Shown: positions 1-5,207, numbered from the stretch's first letter. The stretch is DNA of 5,261 nucleotides from an uncultured Synergistia bacterium (GCA_937888925.1 CALARM010000644.1:1-5261), one strand, 5' to 3'. A program made the numbers and translations. Notes: a model not told the origin generated them from the letters alone.

Positions 1-531
1 CTGCTCGTATCCTTTAATATATTCTTCCATTTCCTTCAGATAATCTTCATTGAAGAATTTCTTACATGCTTCACAGGAAGAAATTTCTTTATACTTTTCA
101 AAAAGGGTTTTAAGCCGTAACATATGGTTTTTTTCATTGTCTTTTGATTTCTTCAGCTTTAAATGAAGTTCCACTCTCAGCAGAAGTTCTTCACTGTTAT
201 ATGGTTTTTTTATATAATCTACTGCTCCTGTTGCCAGTCCTTTTGCTATATCGGAAGGGGTGGTTTTGGCAGTCAGGAAAATTACAGGTATGTCTTTTGT
301 TTCTTTATATTCTTTTAACTGTCTGCAGAGTTCAAAACCGTCTGTTTCAGGCATCATCACATCAAGGATAATAAGATCGGCAGGCCTTTCACCCAGCAAA
401 TTCATAGCTTCTACGGCATTACCTGCAGTTGAAATTTCGTAATCCTTTTTACTTAAAAGATATGATATGGCCTGACGAACTCTTGGCGTATCATCTACTA
501 TTAATATCAAAGGCTTTGATGAACTGTCCAT
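1..531 (-). CDS. Response regulator with CheY-like receiver domain and Cys-containing C-terminal region (3' end outside window)
   Basis: The 177 codons visible here run off the left edge without a stop. Residues 8-125 form a complete receiver domain: acidic pair D13-D14, phospho-acceptor D57 in the LIILDVMMP strand, switch threonine T87 in FLTAK, and invariant lysine K109 followed by P110. It should therefore accept phosphate from a histidine kinase; none is encoded in the window. After the receiver comes a charged helix (about 126-150) and then SCEACKK (C153, C156) followed by a segment ending in EEYI (169-172). This resembles, from memory, the C-x2-C-K-K-I-R ... E-E-Y-I segment at the end of many receiver proteins, which usually goes on to S-H-G-x-C-P-x-C and may bind a metal. 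The rest of that motif would lie just outside the window. The ATG at 531 is chosen because GAGGTG (538-543 on the plus strand) sits 6 nt upstream and the receiver begins at once. It follows the HAMP gene by 67 bp in the same direction. No DNA-binding domain is visible so far, but the C-terminus is missing. Confidence 0.95.
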   Translation of the reverse strand, partial: MDSSSKPLILIVDDTPRVRQAISYLLSKKDYEISTAGNAVEAMNLLGERPADLIILDVMMPETDGFELCRQLKEYKETKDIPVIFLTAKTTPSDIAKGLATGAVDYIKKPYNSEELLLRVELHLKLKKSKDNEKNHMLRLKTLFEKYKEISSCEACKKFFNEDYLKEMEEYIKGYEQ

Positions 532-537
532 TATAAA

Positions 538-543
538 CACCTC
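538..543 (-). promoter_or_regulatory. Ribosome binding site of the response regulator
   Basis: GAGGTG on the minus strand lies 6 nt before the ATG at 531. It supports that start and lies directly next to, and just outside, the dispersed repeat at 543-585. Confidence 0.7.
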
Positions 544-585
544 ATGGCTGTTAGAGTGAAAAATGGGAAAATAGGATTTTACTTA
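543..585 (-). repeat. Dispersed repeat, copy A (leader of the response regulator gene)
   Basis: Read on the minus strand, two blocks here match 4981-5038. Block one is TAAGTAAAATCCTATTTT (568-585), with one mismatch in 18 to 5021-5038. Block two is 543-564, beginning ATTTTTCACTCTAACAGC, with three mismatches in 22 to 4981-5002. The blocks are 3 nt apart here and 18 nt apart in copy B. The match is too long and ordered to be ordinary AT-rich chance, and the copies share orientation. Whether this is a mobile or dispersed repeat, or a shared regulatory leader, cannot be told from two copies. Confidence 0.65.
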
Positions 586-592
586 TTTTTCC
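566..592 (-). terminator. Weak hairpin after the HAMP gene, possible terminator
   Basis: On the minus strand, GGAAAAATA (584-592) pairs with TATTTTCC (566-573) around a 10-nt loop with one bulged A. A T-rich run, CATTTTTCAC, follows. It begins 7 nt past the TAA of the Cache-HAMP gene. The stem is almost all A-T, so it would be a weak intrinsic terminator or partial attenuator, and the response regulator could still be co-transcribed. The hairpin overlaps the dispersed repeat, and its left arm is not kept in copy B. Confidence 0.3.
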
Positions 593-598
593 TTTTCA

Positions 599-1420
599 TT
601 ACTCATCCTTCTTAACCTGTTTCATTGCAAAAATCATACTTGTTCTGAGCCTGTCGAGAGAATTGCTCAGCATATTAATTTCTTTAAAGGTTCCAATATT
701 GATTTCCTTATCAAGGCTTTTACCAAGACTTAACTGATCTGCAATATCTGTAATATCCCTGAGAGGTTTTGTAATTAAATTAGCGATCAATATTGAAAAC
801 AGAAGACCGAGAATAAATATAATAAGTCCCACACTTATGGAAATTATGAGGGACTGTTTGATTTTGTTTTCAACTTCAGTTATATTTATATCAGCTCCTG
901 ATATATAGGTTCTTCCATCTCTGGTTTTAAGGGGAATAAAAACTGATCGGAAATGTCCGTATTTGTCAGGTGAGTCATCAAAGATAACTTTCCCTGTTCT
1001 AAAAGCTTCGAATAATTTTGGACTCGCATCTGTATATTCATTAAAATATGTGTCGTAACTTTTATTTTTCAATTCCTCATCTGTAGAACTTGAAGATGTA
1101 AAATACACTTTCCCTTTATATTCAATAAAGGTATAAACATAATTTAAATTATTATCTTTTGCTATATTTGTAAGTTTGAGAATATTCTGATAATCTTCTT
1201 CTGAGTTAATTGAAAATTCTTCTTTAGCTCTTTCATGAAAAGATTCACCAAGAATACGATTTGCTGCTTTTGCACTTGTAATTAATATATTATCTATTCC
1301 TCTTATACTTTCTTCTTTTACTTTTGAATAAAAATAAATTGTATAAAATATAGATGTAATTAGAGAGATAAGGGATATGAGAACAATGAGTACTGTTGTA
1401 ATACTGAATTTTTTAAACAT
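599..1420 (-). CDS. Membrane sensor protein: Cache/PDC-like extracytoplasmic domain plus HAMP, no output domain
   Basis: This 273-residue protein starts with a short basic N-terminus and a first membrane helix (about 8-30). An extracytoplasmic domain (about 31-188) follows, then a second helix (about 189-213) and a HAMP domain (about 214-266) with the typical TKPLRDI start, a glycine at the connector and a second helix ending near RLRTSM. The protein stops seven residues later, so there is no kinase, cyclase, methyl-accepting or phosphatase module. The sensor domain shows the Cache/PDC pattern: YVYTFIEYKGKVYF, then SYDTYFNEY, SPKLFEAFRTGK, FRSVFIPLKTRDGRTY and the final SGADINI strand. That family usually binds small extracellular ligands such as carboxylates or amino acids; no ligand can be named here. 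It probably signals through protein contact with a separate partner. The kinase-PilM fusion encoded 31 bp upstream and lacking a membrane segment is the obvious candidate (inference from gene order). The start at 1420 is set by GAGGAGG 6 nt upstream. Single-pass chemoreceptor fragments were considered, but no truncated coiled-coil follows HAMP. Confidence 0.9.
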   Translation of the reverse strand: MFKKFSITTVLIVLISLISLITSIFYTIYFYSKVKEESIRGIDNILITSAKAANRILGESFHERAKEEFSINSEEDYQNILKLTNIAKDNNLNYVYTFIEYKGKVYFTSSSSTDEELKNKSYDTYFNEYTDASPKLFEAFRTGKVIFDDSPDKYGHFRSVFIPLKTRDGRTYISGADINITEVENKIKQSLIISISVGLIIFILGLLFSILIANLITKPLRDITDIADQLSLGKSLDKEINIGTFKEINMLSNSLDRLRTSMIFAMKQVKKDE

Positions 1421-1426
1421 AAATTT

Positions 1427-1433
1427 CCTCCTC
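1427..1433 (-). promoter_or_regulatory. Strong ribosome binding site of the Cache-HAMP gene
   Basis: GAGGAGG on the minus strand lies 6 nt before the ATG at 1420, in the 31-bp gap after the kinase stop codon. It is the strongest Shine-Dalgarno site in the operon, whereas the kinase uses a TTG start. This suggests the membrane sensor is translated more efficiently than the kinase. Confidence 0.8.
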
Positions 1434-1451
1434 GATATTTTTACTTATAGC

Positions 1452-4400
1452 CTATTTCTTACCAAAACCAAATAATTTTGAAAAAAATCCTTTTTTCTTT
1501 ATTTCGTTTTTCTCATTTACTTCTATGTTACTTTCTCCTTCTCCTGCACTTCTGCCATTTTTTAAATCCTTTATTTTCTCCTTTATACTTGCGACCTTGC
1601 TCCCGGAAAGTTCGAAGTCTTTAATAAACATTTCTATTATATCATCAAGTCTTTCACATGGGATAGAATCTTGAGAAAAACAGGCCTTTTTTATGCACTT
1701 TTCCAATACTATTTCTGCCATAGGACCTGAAACTGACGTAAGATAGGTCTTCAATTTTTCAAAGGTTTCCTTATTTATTACTCCGGGTAGTTCCGATTTA
1801 TTACTTTCAAGTTTATTTTTTTCTGAAATGGAACAATTTTTATTAACTTTTAACTTGCTCAGATGATCTTTTAATATTGAAACCTTTACCGGAGAAAGAT
1901 TAAACTCTATGGAAAAAGTATCTATAAGACTGTTCAAACTTTCATGTGGAACACCATCCGGTTCATAGCCGGCCCTTCTAATACAGTCATTCATTGCTAG
2001 TTCCGCCATGGGGCCTGCGGCTAAAACAAGATGACTCTTAAATTCTTCAAACTGTTCCATGGTCAACACTGATGGTAAAATAGCAGTGGAATGTTGTTTT
2101 TTAGTAGTATCTTTCTTATCTGTTTCAATTCTGGAAGATGTTATTTCCTGAATTTTTCTATTTAACTCCAGTGCTTTATTTTCAGATAGACTAAATTCCT
2201 TTATAAATTTTCTTATCAACATATCTATACTTTCATAAGGAATACTTTCTTTTTTATAATCGGTCTTTTTAATACATTCGTCGAAGACTATTTCTGCCAT
2301 AGGGCCTCCAATTTCTACCATATATCTTTTAAATTCATCTAACATCTCTTTGCTTAAAAGAGCATCCTGGGAAAGAATAGATTCAGGTAAAGATGTTTCT
2401 CCAAGTTTGAGAGAAGTAAGCCTGTAAAGTTTTTTATTTATACCTGCCAGTTGTTCAATTTCTTTTATATCTTTAAAATAACTGATAACCAATCCCATCG
2501 CAGTCATTAAGGAAGGACCTTTTTCCAGAATTAATTCTTTCTTTATTTCTGGAATATTAGACTTACTTTTAGGCAGAAAAAATTTATCTGAATTAATACC
2601 TAACTGATTGCTTATATATTTATGAAGGTTTTTAAGCTGCATACTTCCGCCGCAGAATATTATTGAATCAAATTTATCAATCTTATAATCAGGGCCAAAA
2701 TATTTGAGTGATTTTTCTATTTCATTTCTCCAGTCTCTGAAATATAATATTAATATCTGAAGGAAGCCTGTCGATTTTGACCATGTTATATCAGCATCAC
2801 ATTCTGTCTTTTTTATTTCTTCTGCTTTCTCAAAATCTACTCCTTCTGCCTGCATAAGAGCCTGAGTAAACTTCTTCCCTCCACAGGGGAAAAAACTGCT
2901 CTGAGCAAGTATTCCATCTTTTATAAGATTTAAGGAAGTTCCGTCAGAACCCATATTTACTATAGCTATATTCTTTTTCTTATATTCATCCTGTATGATA
3001 ACTCTGGAAAGGATGGTAAGGACACAGGCTTCCAGAACTATATTATCAGATTTAAGACCTGCAAGCTCTAAAGTTTTTTTGAGATTTTCATAGGCACTTC
3101 TCCTTGTAGCAGTTACCCTTACTTTCATATTTTTTTCATTCCCCTCTATTGAAGAAGAAAGTATTTCATATTCTACATGACAGTCTTCAAGGGGTAAAGG
3201 GATAAGTTGCTTGAGACCGGGAGAAAGAGCTTCTGAAAGTTTTTCTTCCGGAGTAAAGGGGAACTTTATTGTCCTTATAGAATAAGAATAAGGTGATAAT
3301 GATGTTATAACCTCAAGATCTTTATGGTCTTTTATCATTGATTTTACAATTTTACTTATAACTTCAGGATTTGTTATTATACCGGAAGAAATAGAATTTT
3401 CCGGCGTCCTTTCAGAACTTATTACCTTCGGATAGATATGACCTTCATCATCTATGTCTACCTGTAAAAGTTTTATTTCATACGATCCTATATCCAGGCC
3501 TCTTATTTTGGACAACCCTTCTTTTATAGATACAAGTTCTTCCTGGTTGATTACATCTTTGCTAAACTTTAACCATTCTGGCAGTAAAGGTTCAGAATCT
3601 ATTTTTTTTGCAGAGGAAGAGTATTTTTTACCAAGTTCGGCGATTTTCTTCTTCAATCTCAGAGAATGGCTTTTATTAGTTTTAAGAGGAGCTTTAATTT
3701 CATAAGGATTTTCCTTGAATCTAAGAAGAATATCTTTCATTTCACCTGCAGACTCAAATCTATTTTTTATTTTTATTGCCATAGCTTTCAAAATTATCTC
3801 CTGAATTCCGGGAGTAAGATCATCACGAAACTCTTCCAGAGGAGGATAGGTAAATATATCGCTTTTTAATAATTCATCAGCATCTGCGGGATCATATCCT
3901 GTAAGAAGTTGATGAAGTGTTCCTCCGAGAGCAAAAATATCGCTCTGAGGATAGGCCAGGCCTGTATACTGTTCAGGTGCTGCATAGCCTGCAGTACCAA
4001 CAAAAGAGCCTGATTTCTTTTTACTTAAAATACGGGCAACTCCAAAATCTATGAGGACTACTCTTCCATCAACAGTTTCCATGAGATTATCAGGTTTAAT
4101 ATCTCTATGTATTATAGGAGGATTTCTTGTATGCAGATAATTGAGTATGTCACAGACTTGTACAGCCCAGTTTACTACCAGTTCTTCTGAAAGAAGGCAG
4201 TCCTTTGAAATGGCATCGTAAAGTATCTCGTCCAGTGATTGCCCCTGTATATAATCCATGACAAGACAATAAAGTCCTTCTTCGATAAAATGATTCTGGA
4301 CTACAGGGAGGTTATTATGCCTCAACCTTGCAAGCATAACTGCTTCATCTTTGAATTTTTGTATGGCATAATTTCTTTCAGAGCTATCTTTAAACTCATC

Positions 4401-4622
4401 CGTCATAACCTTTATAACACATTTTGTACTATCAAGGTTCAGATCCTCTGCAAGATAAACTGAACCCATGCCACCGGAACCAAGAGGTGACACAATTATG
4501 TATCTATTATGATAGAGCGTATCACCACTTTCCAGTTTAGAAAGAATTATATTATGTCCGCAGGCTTCGCAAAATCTGGCTTCATTATTAACTTCTTTAT
4601 TACAATAATTACAGGTAGTCAA
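1452..4622 (-). CDS. Zinc ribbon - Ser/Thr protein kinase - PilM-like ATPase fusion with three C-terminal GPMAE repeats
   Basis: The protein has 1056 residues. Domains in order: a zinc ribbon with C4-C7 and C18-C21; a Hanks-type kinase (about 41-302); a charged linker; an actin-fold domain of the PilM type (about 373-716); three repeats (about 753-826, 850-925, 945-1020); and a tail, KKKGFFSKLFGFGKK. The kinase looks active: glycine loop G48-S-G-G-M-G53, K71, probable helix-C E93, H172-R-D174-x-K-x-x-N179, D192-F-G, and A215-P-E217. PilM hallmarks are the LDIGS phosphate-1 strand (D377), LIPLPLED before a conserved hydrophobic strand, the phosphate-2-like IAIVNMGSDGTSL (551-563), PCGGKKFTQAL, and the adenosine motif FCGGS (657-660 region) followed by GPSLMTAMGLV. 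PilM is the cytoplasmic ATPase that binds PilN in the type IV pilus inner-membrane complex, so this fusion may join Ser/Thr phosphorylation to a pilus or secretion platform (inference). No membrane helix is seen, unlike many bacterial kinases of this type. Position 556 is N where PilM/FtsA proteins usually have D. The start is TTG: an in-frame TAG lies at 4644-4646 with no ATG or GTG between, and later starts would lose the zinc ribbon. Confidence 0.93.
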   Translation of the reverse strand: MTTCNYCNKEVNNEARFCEACGHNIILSKLESGDTLYHNRYIIVSPLGSGGMGSVYLAEDLNLDSTKCVIKVMTDEFKDSSERNYAIQKFKDEAVMLARLRHNNLPVVQNHFIEEGLYCLVMDYIQGQSLDEILYDAISKDCLLSEELVVNWAVQVCDILNYLHTRNPPIIHRDIKPDNLMETVDGRVVLIDFGVARILSKKKSGSFVGTAGYAAPEQYTGLAYPQSDIFALGGTLHQLLTGYDPADADELLKSDIFTYPPLEEFRDDLTPGIQEIILKAMAIKIKNRFESAGEMKDILLRFKENPYEIKAPLKTNKSHSLRLKKKIAELGKKYSSSAKKIDSEPLLPEWLKFSKDVINQEELVSIKEGLSKIRGLDIGSYEIKLLQVDIDDEGHIYPKVISSERTPENSISSGIITNPEVISKIVKSMIKDHKDLEVITSLSPYSYSIRTIKFPFTPEEKLSEALSPGLKQLIPLPLEDCHVEYEILSSSIEGNEKNMKVRVTATRRSAYENLKKTLELAGLKSDNIVLEACVLTILSRVIIQDEYKKKNIAIVNMGSDGTSLNLIKDGILAQSSFFPCGGKKFTQALMQAEGVDFEKAEEIKKTECDADITWSKSTGFLQILILYFRDWRNEIEKSLKYFGPDYKIDKFDSIIFCGGSMQLKNLHKYISNQLGINSDKFFLPKSKSNIPEIKKELILEKGPSLMTAMGLVISYFKDIKEIEQLAGINKKLYRLTSLKLGETSLPESILSQDALLSKEMLDEFKRYMVEIGGPMAEIVFDECIKKTDYKKESIPYESIDMLIRKFIKEFSLSENKALELNRKIQEITSSRIETDKKDTTKKQHSTAILPSVLTMEQFEEFKSHLVLAAGPMAELAMNDCIRRAGYEPDGVPHESLNSLIDTFSIEFNLSPVKVSILKDHLSKLKVNKNCSISEKNKLESNKSELPGVINKETFEKLKTYLTSVSGPMAEIVLEKCIKKACFSQDSIPCERLDDIIEMFIKDFELSGSKVASIKEKIKDLKNGRSAGEGESNIEVNEKNEIKKKGFFSKLFGFGKK
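1563..2366 (-). repeat. Three in-frame protein repeats (GPMAE modules) in the kinase fusion
   Basis: The C-terminal third of the fusion is built from three divergent copies with G-P-M-A-E at residues 773-777, 870-874 and 966-970, a period of 96-97 residues. Each copy reads as: a leading L/F-rich helix with (E)xFxxxKxxL, then GPMAE, a hydrophobic pair, (D/E)xCI(K/R)(K/R), a variable loop, (I/V)PxExL or similar, a hydrophobic helix ending in (E/D)F, (E/N)LS, and a lysine-rich helix. The strongest conservation is GPMAE-x4-[D/E]C-I. From memory this resembles the G-P-[IM]-A region of short domains found at the C-terminus of other bacterial Ser/Thr kinases and annotated as domains of unknown function (DUF8082-like); that assignment is unverified. 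The linkers between copies are lysine- and serine-rich. DNA identity between copies is low, so the duplications are old. Confidence 0.85.
4557..4613 (-). other. N-terminal zinc ribbon of the kinase fusion
   Basis: Residues 4-22 carry two CxxC knuckles (C4, C7, C18, C21) separated by ten residues in the pattern C-x2-C-x10-C-x2-C-G. This is the usual short zinc ribbon found at the start of many multidomain bacterial proteins. It follows the initiator after only two residues, which is the main reason to accept the TTG start. Confidence 0.85.
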
Positions 4623-4630
4623 ATAAAGAT

Positions 4631-4637
4631 CCTCTCT
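4631..4637 (-). promoter_or_regulatory. Ribosome binding site of the kinase-PilM gene (TTG start)
   Basis: AGAGAGG on the minus strand ends 8 nt before the TTG at 4622. No ATG or GTG lies between this site and the in-frame TAG at 4644-4646, so it decides the TTG start. Confidence 0.65.
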
Positions 4638-4646
4638 TTCTTTCTA

Positions 4647-4679
4647 TTGAATTCTATACTTTTGAATTCTATACTTTTG
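4647..4679. repeat. 15-bp tandem repeat, two full copies
   Basis: TTGAATTCTATACTT occurs at 4647-4661 and again at 4662-4676, followed by three more matching bases. It lies in the kinase leader, just upstream of the ribosome site. Each unit has a GAATTC palindrome and, on the minus strand, AAAAGTATAGAATTC, which contains a TATAGA that could serve as a -10 element. It may also be a plain slippage or duplication product. Confidence 0.75.
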
Positions 4680-4772
4680 CATTTTTTTAACAAAGCCATA
4701 TTTTACCCTGCAGGGTACCCTGGAGGATTGCCCCTACGAGACAAAGATTTTTCAAAATTTCGCAAAAGTATA
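4670..4772. repeat. 103-bp segment bounded by 11-bp inverted repeats, possible small palindromic or MITE-like element
   Basis: TATACTTTTGC at 4670-4680 is the exact reverse complement of GCAAAAGTATA at 4762-4772. Between them lie the overlapping palindromes at 4704-4722 and, on the minus strand, GTAGGGGCAATCC. The latter resembles a core seen in dispersed palindromic repeats of many bacterial genomes (recollection, unverified). No obvious target-site duplication is visible at the two ends. The AT-rich context makes an 11-bp inverted repeat only moderately significant. Opposed promoter -10 regions (AAAAGTATA on both strands) are an alternative reading. Confidence 0.4.
4704..4722. promoter_or_regulatory. 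Overlapping perfect palindromes, operator-like site
   Basis: TACCCTGCAGGGTA (4704-4717) is a perfect 14-bp palindrome. It overlaps CAGGGTACCCTG (4711-4722), a perfect 12-bp palindrome. The block therefore holds three alternating half-sites of TACCCTG. It is GC-rich against its AT-rich surroundings and lies about 85-100 bp upstream of the kinase start codon, which suits a binding site for a dimeric regulator. It could instead be the middle of the inverted-repeat element around it. A hairpin in RNA is unlikely, since neither palindrome leaves a loop. Confidence 0.45.
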
Positions 4773-4774
4773 AT

Positions 4775-4802
4775 TTTATAATTTTATCATATTTTCTTTC
4801 AA
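4775..4802 (-). promoter_or_regulatory. Possible promoter of the kinase operon
   Basis: On the minus strand, TTGAAA (4797-4802) is followed after 16 nt by TATAAA (4775-4780); each hexamer matches the sigma-70 consensus at five of six positions. An overlapping TAAAAT with 18-nt spacing is an alternative -10. This would give a leader of roughly 145 nt containing the palindromes. AT-rich DNA yields many such matches by chance, so support is weak. Confidence 0.3.
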
Positions 4803-4822
4803 ATTTATATATAATTTTATTT

Positions 4823-4859
4823 TAATCCTACAACAGGATTACCTGTGAAAATGACAGGT
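4823..4859. other. Two back-to-back hairpins
   Basis: TAATCCT (4823-4829) pairs with AGGATTA (4835-4841) around a 5-nt loop. ACCTGT (4841-4846) pairs with ACAGGT (4854-4859) around a 7-nt loop. The stems abut at 4841. CAGG at 4834-4837 could also pair with CCTG at 4842-4845, so alternative folds exist. On the minus strand the second stem is followed by AAAATAAAATT rather than a U-tract, so a classical terminator in that direction is unlikely. It may be part of a dispersed repeat or a structured leader. Confidence 0.4.
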
Positions 4860-4905
4860 GATTTTGCATACAATGGAAAAAGAAATTTGTCACAGAATAT
4901 TTTAT

Positions 4906-4960
4906 ATGAGAATCGTAACACGTAACGCGTTTATACGTCACAGGAGGAACAGCTTCTCAT
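4906..4960. repeat. Inverted repeat enclosing a GC-richer segment
   Basis: ATGAGAA (4906-4912) and TTCTCAT (4954-4960) are exact reverse complements 41 nt apart. Inside are two tandem CGTAAC units (4914-4919, 4921-4926), the palindrome AACGCGTT (4924-4931) and the second GTCACAG (4937-4943; the first is at 4889-4895). AGGAGG at 4943-4948 on the plus strand has no start codon at a useful distance. No tRNA or riboswitch family I can recognise matches it. I see no gene here. Confidence 0.4.
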
Positions 4961-4980
4961 TTCGTTGTGCTTGAACCGGG

Positions 4981-5038
4981 CATAGCCGTTATAGTGAAAA
5001 ATTGAAAAGGAAAAGTGAAAAAAATGGGATTTTACTTA
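4981..5038 (-). repeat. Dispersed repeat, copy B
   Basis: Same-orientation partner of the repeat at 543-585: TAAGTAAAATCCCATTTT (5021-5038) and a 22-bp block (4981-5002) whose minus-strand end reads AACGGCTATG. An extra 15 nt separates the blocks here. It lies far upstream of the kinase gene with no coding sequence behind it. Downstream on the minus strand only a nine-codon ATG frame (4960 to 4931) appears, without a ribosome site. The copy may be the edge of a larger intergenic repeat that also covers the GC-richer segment at 4906-4980. Confidence 0.6.
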
Positions 5039-5058
5039 CTATTCGCTTTTTAGTAAAA
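5030..5058. other. AT-rich hairpin
   Basis: TTTTACT (5030-5036) pairs with AGTAAAA (5052-5058). Alternatively TTACTA (5036-5041) pairs with TAGTAA (5051-5056) around a 9-nt loop. It overlaps the end of repeat copy B. It has no U-tract and too little GC to be a convincing terminator. Confidence 0.25.
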
Positions 5059-5207
5059 GTGAATCTATCTGTCGTGAAAAAACTCCATAAAGATAAAAAA
5101 AATGTAGGAATTCTGAAGAAAATCGGAGAATATTCATAATATAAAAAAGGAAATAAACTGTGTGAAAATGATCTTATATATATTTTTGCCGAAAAGGGTG
5201 GCATGTA

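Larger units (their letters stand above)
4623..5207. other. Intergenic region upstream of the kinase operon
   Basis: No reading frame here looks coding. The 79-codon minus-strand frame at 4989-5228 is a Phe/Ser/Tyr-rich product of A-rich plus-strand DNA and lacks a ribosome site. The region instead holds the repeats, palindromes and hairpins listed separately. Part of 5060-5195 is plain A-rich sequence in which I see nothing further. Confidence 0.7.

Noticed and set aside
144..442. Two overlapping plus-strand reading frames opposite the response regulator
   Set aside because: They lie antisense to a clear receiver domain, have no ribosome site and show hydrophobic or Ser/Ile-rich composition typical of antisense shadows.
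3454..3869. Plus-strand frames opposite the kinase-PilM linker
   Set aside because: They are antisense to well-supported coding sequence and have no recognisable domain or ribosome site.
4647..4772. CRISPR array
   Set aside because: Only two adjacent 15-bp units with no spacer and one inverted copy; no array structure or cas gene.
4239..4781. Plus-strand frames opposite the kinase N-terminus and across its leader
   Set aside because: Most of their length is antisense to kinase motifs or crosses repeats and palindromes; composition is not protein-like.
4931..4960. Nine-codon minus-strand frame with two cysteines (MRSCSSCDV)
   Set aside because: It has no Shine-Dalgarno site, is too short to judge, and sits inside a structured or repetitive segment.
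4906..4995. tRNA or cyclic-di-GMP-type riboswitch in the GC-richer segment
   Set aside because: No cloverleaf, TTCGA-type T-loop or conserved riboswitch core could be found on either strand.
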